The notes beneath the pieces were generated by a model that saw nothing but the letters and a program-made list of their open reading frames with translations, searched no databases and was not told where the DNA came from. Position numbers and translations under genes: made by a program. This document shows, piece after piece, positions 55,053-64,000 of a DNA stretch of 64,000 bases (position 1 is its first letter; every line of letters begins with the position of its first letter). Source of the DNA: Sycobia sp. Sy_11 (Eukaryota > Arthropoda > Insecta > Hymenoptera > Epichrysomallidae); NCBI GenBank assembly GCA_018907035.1, contig JACCIC010000094.1, forward strand, positions 1,178,001 to 1,242,000, in the 5' to 3' direction.

Positions 55053-56700
55053 GGCTCTCGTTCCTCGACTGATTCCTCCTTCTTCCTCGCCGCCCCGTGC
55101 GCGGAACAACTCCGACGCACGCACACACACCCACACACACTCCGCACGCACGCGCACGTGCGTGTATACCGCGTCGTTGTGTCCGTGCTATCGTTCTCGT
55201 GTAAATCGGTACCTTTCTCCGTAAAAAACAAAAAAAAAAACAAAAAAAAAATTATAAAAGACAGAAAAATGAAGAAGCAAAAAAGGTCCCCGCACTCGGT
55301 ATTATATGCGACAAGGGTTATTATATTGTAATCGGAGGCTTGGCCCCTCGTTGATGTCTGTTTACGTTCGAACTAAACTACTTCCTCTCGTCCGATACGA
55401 ATCTGGCCCCACGACGACGAAGCGAATTATTATATATAACACACGATGCCACAATGCACTAATAATGAACGATCGCAGAGCAGCCTGATGCGTCCGTCCC
55501 TCCTGCTGTTATGCTGCTGCTACTGTTGCTGCTGCTATTGCTGCTCTGCTATAGTACTGCTATATACGCTATTGCTATTACAGTTCTCACTTACACAACA
55601 CTGTCCTGAGCTGGTGGTGGTGTTGTTCCCGTGTTGTTGCGACGTTGCTCGTATGCATGTATGCATGCGCACGTGTGCAAAAGCACTTTCACGTGTGAGT
55701 TCTACTGCTAGCATTGAGCATATGTGTACATTCATGCATATACACCCGACGTACGTTGGCTTGTCCAACAAGGACAGCGAATACACACTGCACGGACGAG
55801 CGTGTGTGATTTTCTGCCTCTTTCCGAGATGCCTTCCGCCAGTGCCTTTGCCTTGTATGTGCGCGAGCAGTTTTATAGGTGAGTTTAGGTTGGGTTTATA
55901 TTTCATGAAGAGAGAAAGAGAGGAGGGGGAGGTATGTATATGTATGTACACGGGGATGAAAAAGAAAGTGAGGTTAGAGGGGTTGATGGAAGTTCTCTTC
56001 GTTCTTCTCTTCGATCTTGCACTTGTCGATGCCTTGTTACGAAGAGGTCGATAAGATTAAAGCTGCCTACAATGCTTCGCAAAATACAGATTAGAGTCGA
56101 ATCGCGGCCATTTTACACACTCGACGCCACGGAAAGGAGGCATAAAAAGAGAAAAGCTCATGTCATGTACTAAGATACTAAGAATGAGGAAAGAAGTCTA
56201 ATTACTAAGAATAGTAACGAAATTAATAGTGCCTCGTTTTCTATACAAGCATGGAAAACGAAAAGTCCGATTCTGCTGCAGCTCGGAAATCAATGCAGTC
56301 TTCCGTCGACCTCTTCTCACAATTGAACACAAAGACGCAAATTATTGCTGGCTGGTTCTCTCTCTCCCTTCTCCTGTTCAGCGGTTCAGATCGCGCATAA
56401 CCTTCTGCTGCCTTTTGCAAGGCAAGGCGGGTCGTCCTAACGATTCTACGCGCGCGCGCGCGCGCGTTTGTGTTATATTATTCAATTTTTTTTTTCTTGT
56501 TCACTCGCGACTTTGCGAACCGTTAATTAGTCGCAGCACAGTCGACCGAGTGCGAACCGTTTCTGAGCTGAGTTGAGATTCTTCTGGCAGCATTAGATTA
56601 TACTCGAGTCGAGAGATTCCCCAACAATCCCGATTACCCCCCACCTCTAGCCTATGCGAGCGCGTGACGTTTTCGACTGTGTTACATACAGAAGCTCGAA
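55053..56700 (-). promoter_or_regulatory. probable HAPSTR1 5' UTR and promoter region
   Basis: GC-richer DNA with CpG-containing runs (for example alternating CG at about 56450-56466) lies directly upstream of the HAPSTR1 start and fades into AT-rich DNA past about 56.7 kb. That fits a 5' UTR plus promoter. No TATA box or start site could be fixed. The 202-codon plus-strand frame here starts with Cys/Leu low complexity and is not called. Confidence 0.4.
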
Positions 56701-62070
<5,370 letters not shown>

Positions 62071-62096
62071 TTTATTGAAAAAGGTAAATTTTTATT
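62071..62096 (-). terminator. candidate SNX8 poly(A) signals
   Basis: Two AATAAA hexamers lie 4 and 24 bases after the SNX8 stop on the minus strand. The spacing fits a compact 3' end. Confidence 0.4.
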
Positions 62097-62099
62097 ATG

Positions 62100-62186
62100 C
62101 TAAGAAACGCCGTTAGAACTTCTCGCTGTCTTTTCAGGTAAACATTTCATTATTGTGGGTTCAATTGATTTCCAAACTTCAGCTAG
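62100..62186 (-). CDS. SNX8: SNX8 terminal exon, stop
   Basis: It has 28 codons and a TAG after TATTTTCAG: LAEVWKSIEPTIMKCLPEKT and a short polar tail. Two AATAAA motifs on the minus strand (62096-62091 and 62076-62071) lie right after the stop, so the 3' UTR is probably very short. Confidence 0.92.
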   Translation of the reverse strand, partial: LAEVWKSIEPTIMKCLPEKTARSSNGVS

Positions 62187-63249
62187 CTGAAAATAACCAA
62201 AAATAAAGCAATGATTAAAAAACCAATTAGCATAAAAACTTAAATTGGAAAAAGAAACTTATTTATTTAATTGTATTACCTCAGAATGACTTCGTATCTG
62301 AACACTAACGAGACTTTGTAAAACGGTTGCTAAAATTTCCAAGTGCGCATGGACTAATTGCGTTTCCATATGTAGGCAGTGCAGAGAAAACTGATTTCTC
62401 AGTTCGACATTGGCTATAACAGATTCCTGTGCAACCATTCGATTTTCCAGATGCTCTACTGTATCAGCCTGTGATAAATTTGTTCATGTTAGACGAATTT
62501 TTTATAAATCACAAAAAGACAAAAATTGAATATTATTTTTTTATAAATATAATTATATAAATAAATACATATATATATATATATATATTTACACACATAT
62601 ATATAGGTATACTAAACTAATAAATATATCTATCTGTTTTAATGTATTTTTATAAACAAATATACTGTCAGTCAGACTGCCCTTATTGAAAATCACCCCG
62701 TAGAATTTGGACTATAAATAATCACAATTAATCTATTAGGAGTGTTATATTTAAGATTCTTCTGGATTGATCGTACCTAACGGTAGTCTCACTATACCAC
62801 TACACTAGTAAATGGCTATAAGTAAAGATTTTTGATTTTATAAATATATTACAAATTAAAAATTTACATAAATCCGATTCAAAAAATCGTTTTTCTTTTC
62901 TTATCGAGTCTCTAATAAAAAGGCTATAGAGTTTATTTCAATTTCTTTTGAGTTTATTGTTACAGTCTTTTAAACATATACTGATGAAAATAATCGTATA
63001 TTAATGTTTTACTAATGTATTAAGTAACTTACATCGGTGCCACGAATAACCCCTTGCATTTGTCTCTTCTTCAAAGACAACATTGTAGATAATGCTCTCT
63101 GATGATCTTGACTTACACCTCGTTCGTGCCTTTCACAAAGGGATCTGTGGGCTATTAGAAGGTCTAAAAGAAGATTCAGTCGTTCGCACACGGTCGTTTC
63201 CTCTCTCACGGCCTGCTGCAAGGCCCTCGACGAAAGTAAACTAAATTCT
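62100..63249 (-). CDS. SNX8: sorting nexin-8 homologue, C-terminal three exons
   Basis: Exons 63249-63033, 62468-62280 and 62186-62100 join in phase (introns of 564 and 93 bp, both GT-AG) and end in TAG. The joined part has about 163 residues. Seen: ERLNLLLDLLIAHRSLCERH, RGVSQDHQRALSTM, NVELRNQFSLHCLHMETQLV and SHSELAEVWKSIEP. These are hallmarks of the SNX8 C-terminal BAR-like helical region. SNX8 (yeast Mvp1) carries an N-terminal PX domain that binds endosomal phosphoinositides, and dimerises through this region to act in endosome-to-Golgi retrieval. The PX domain and first exons lie beyond base 64000. The first exon here starts in the middle of a codon, confirming missing upstream sequence. 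Confidence 0.92.
62280..62468 (-). CDS. SNX8: SNX8 internal exon
   Basis: It is exactly 63 codons, phase 0, between ATCACAG|GCTGAT and TCTGAG|GTAATA. It reads ADTVEHLENRMVAQESVIAN and continues VELRNQFSLHCLHMETQLV, the most recognisable SNX8 block. Confidence 0.93.
62643..62735. repeat. dispersed repeat, copy B
   Basis: This is the counterpart of 10681-10775: TGTATTTTTATAAA...CTGTCAGTCAGACTGCCCTTAT...AATCACCCCGTAGAATTTGGA. It lies in the second-last SNX8 intron. Confidence 0.6.
63033..63249 (-). CDS. SNX8: SNX8 internal exon
   Basis: The acceptor is TTATTCAG|AGAATTT and the donor is ACCGAT|GTAAGT. It has one base of a split codon, then 72 codons starting EFSLLSSRALQQAVREETTV. It covers a BAR helix with the HERGVSQDHQRAL motif. 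A second AG two bases downstream could also be an acceptor but would break the phase unless the previous exon differs. Confidence 0.92.
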
Positions 63250-64000
63250 CTGAATAATATAATATTTTAACATTAATATTTCAGTTTGTCTGACGTTTAT
63301 ACGATCGATTCCTTTAATAAACGCAAAAAAACAAATAAAAAACAAATAACTTGTGGAAGACATCTGAAATTTTTCATAACTTTTTTAGAATTTTAAATTC
63401 AAATCAGTTGCCGTAAAACATATGAATCATAAGTACTGAAAGAACCACAACTCCTCAACCTAGAAATCCCAAACCCAGAAACCCGAAACTCCGAAAAACT
63501 AACCCCACTAACAGTAATCCGAAAATGTCAAATTCACAAGGTCCGAAAGCAGCCCAAGATTCTCAATTACGATTTTTCTTTGAATTTTTACAAATAAATT
63601 CCTGACTTAATGCAAAACATAAATGCTCAGTGGATTTGACATCCAGTTTTCCAACAAATACAAAGATGTTTAGTTGTATTCCACAAATCGTTTTTTGGAT
63701 TTGTTGTTCTGTGTAATTCGACAAACGTGTGATAAAATATATATTTTGTGATCGGTTATTTAATACTTAATTTAAAATTTTTATTTAATATAAAGTACTG
63801 CTGTCACGCCCAGCATTTCTAATGGAATTACCACGTCGATAAATTTAACATTATGATAACGTAGTCTAGCTTTACGATTCAATTATTGAAAAATCTTTAA
63901 TTCAGCATATAGTTATATGATACTATTTCGAATTGGACTTAAATAAATTGCAATTGCAGCTTCGATTATTCAGAAGCAAATTTGTGTATTAATCTGTCAA

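Noticed and set aside
55446..56054. 202-codon plus-strand frame upstream of HAPSTR1
   Set aside because: Starts with Cys/Leu low complexity from CTG-type repeats, has no recognisable domain and lies in the likely 5' region of a minus-strand gene.

Overview
The window looks like nuclear DNA of an insect, most likely a hymenopteran. That placement is inference from style: AT-rich introns and spacers, abundant (GA)n, (TA)n and (GT)n microsatellites, GC-rich exons with clean GT-AG splice sites, and decayed insect-type transposons. There is no bacterial or viral gene organisation. Almost all long open frames are low-complexity translations of microsatellites or antisense shadows of exons.

Three conserved genes are supported. 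(1) 12586-26725, plus strand: five exons of a SANS/USH1G homologue (ankyrin repeat, central region, SAM domain). The 5' exon that should carry the start and first ankyrin repeats was not found and is probably upstream of the window. (2) 55052-42710, minus strand: a complete five-exon HAPSTR1 (C16orf72/TAPR1) homologue of 241 residues. Its first intron appears to begin with GC instead of GT. (3) 63249-62100, minus strand: the last three exons of sorting nexin-8 (SNX8), covering the C-terminal BAR region and stop; the rest lies beyond the right edge.

Between SANS and HAPSTR1 is a transposon graveyard. At about 28640-30895 (minus) lies a decayed LTR retrotransposon whose gag and protease look BEL/Pao-like while its reverse-transcriptase palm looks Ty3/gypsy-like. 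Directly next to it, 30976-31903 (plus), is a frameshifted Tc1-type DD34E transposase. LTR-like and mariner-end-like fragments follow at 32-33 kb.

The rest is intron or intergenic DNA: a 12.6 kb left flank with a 305-bp imperfect tandem duplication and a strong foldback, a gene-poor stretch at 32-42.7 kb, and AT-rich DNA at 56.7-62 kb. The three genes act in unrelated processes (actin-based protrusion scaffolding, HUWE1-linked stress response, endosomal sorting), and nothing suggests they form one pathway. I found no new multi-gene system. The items most worth a second look are the GC-AG intron of HAPSTR1, the mosaic retroelement, several perfect palindromes, and a possible orphan terminal exon at 50052.
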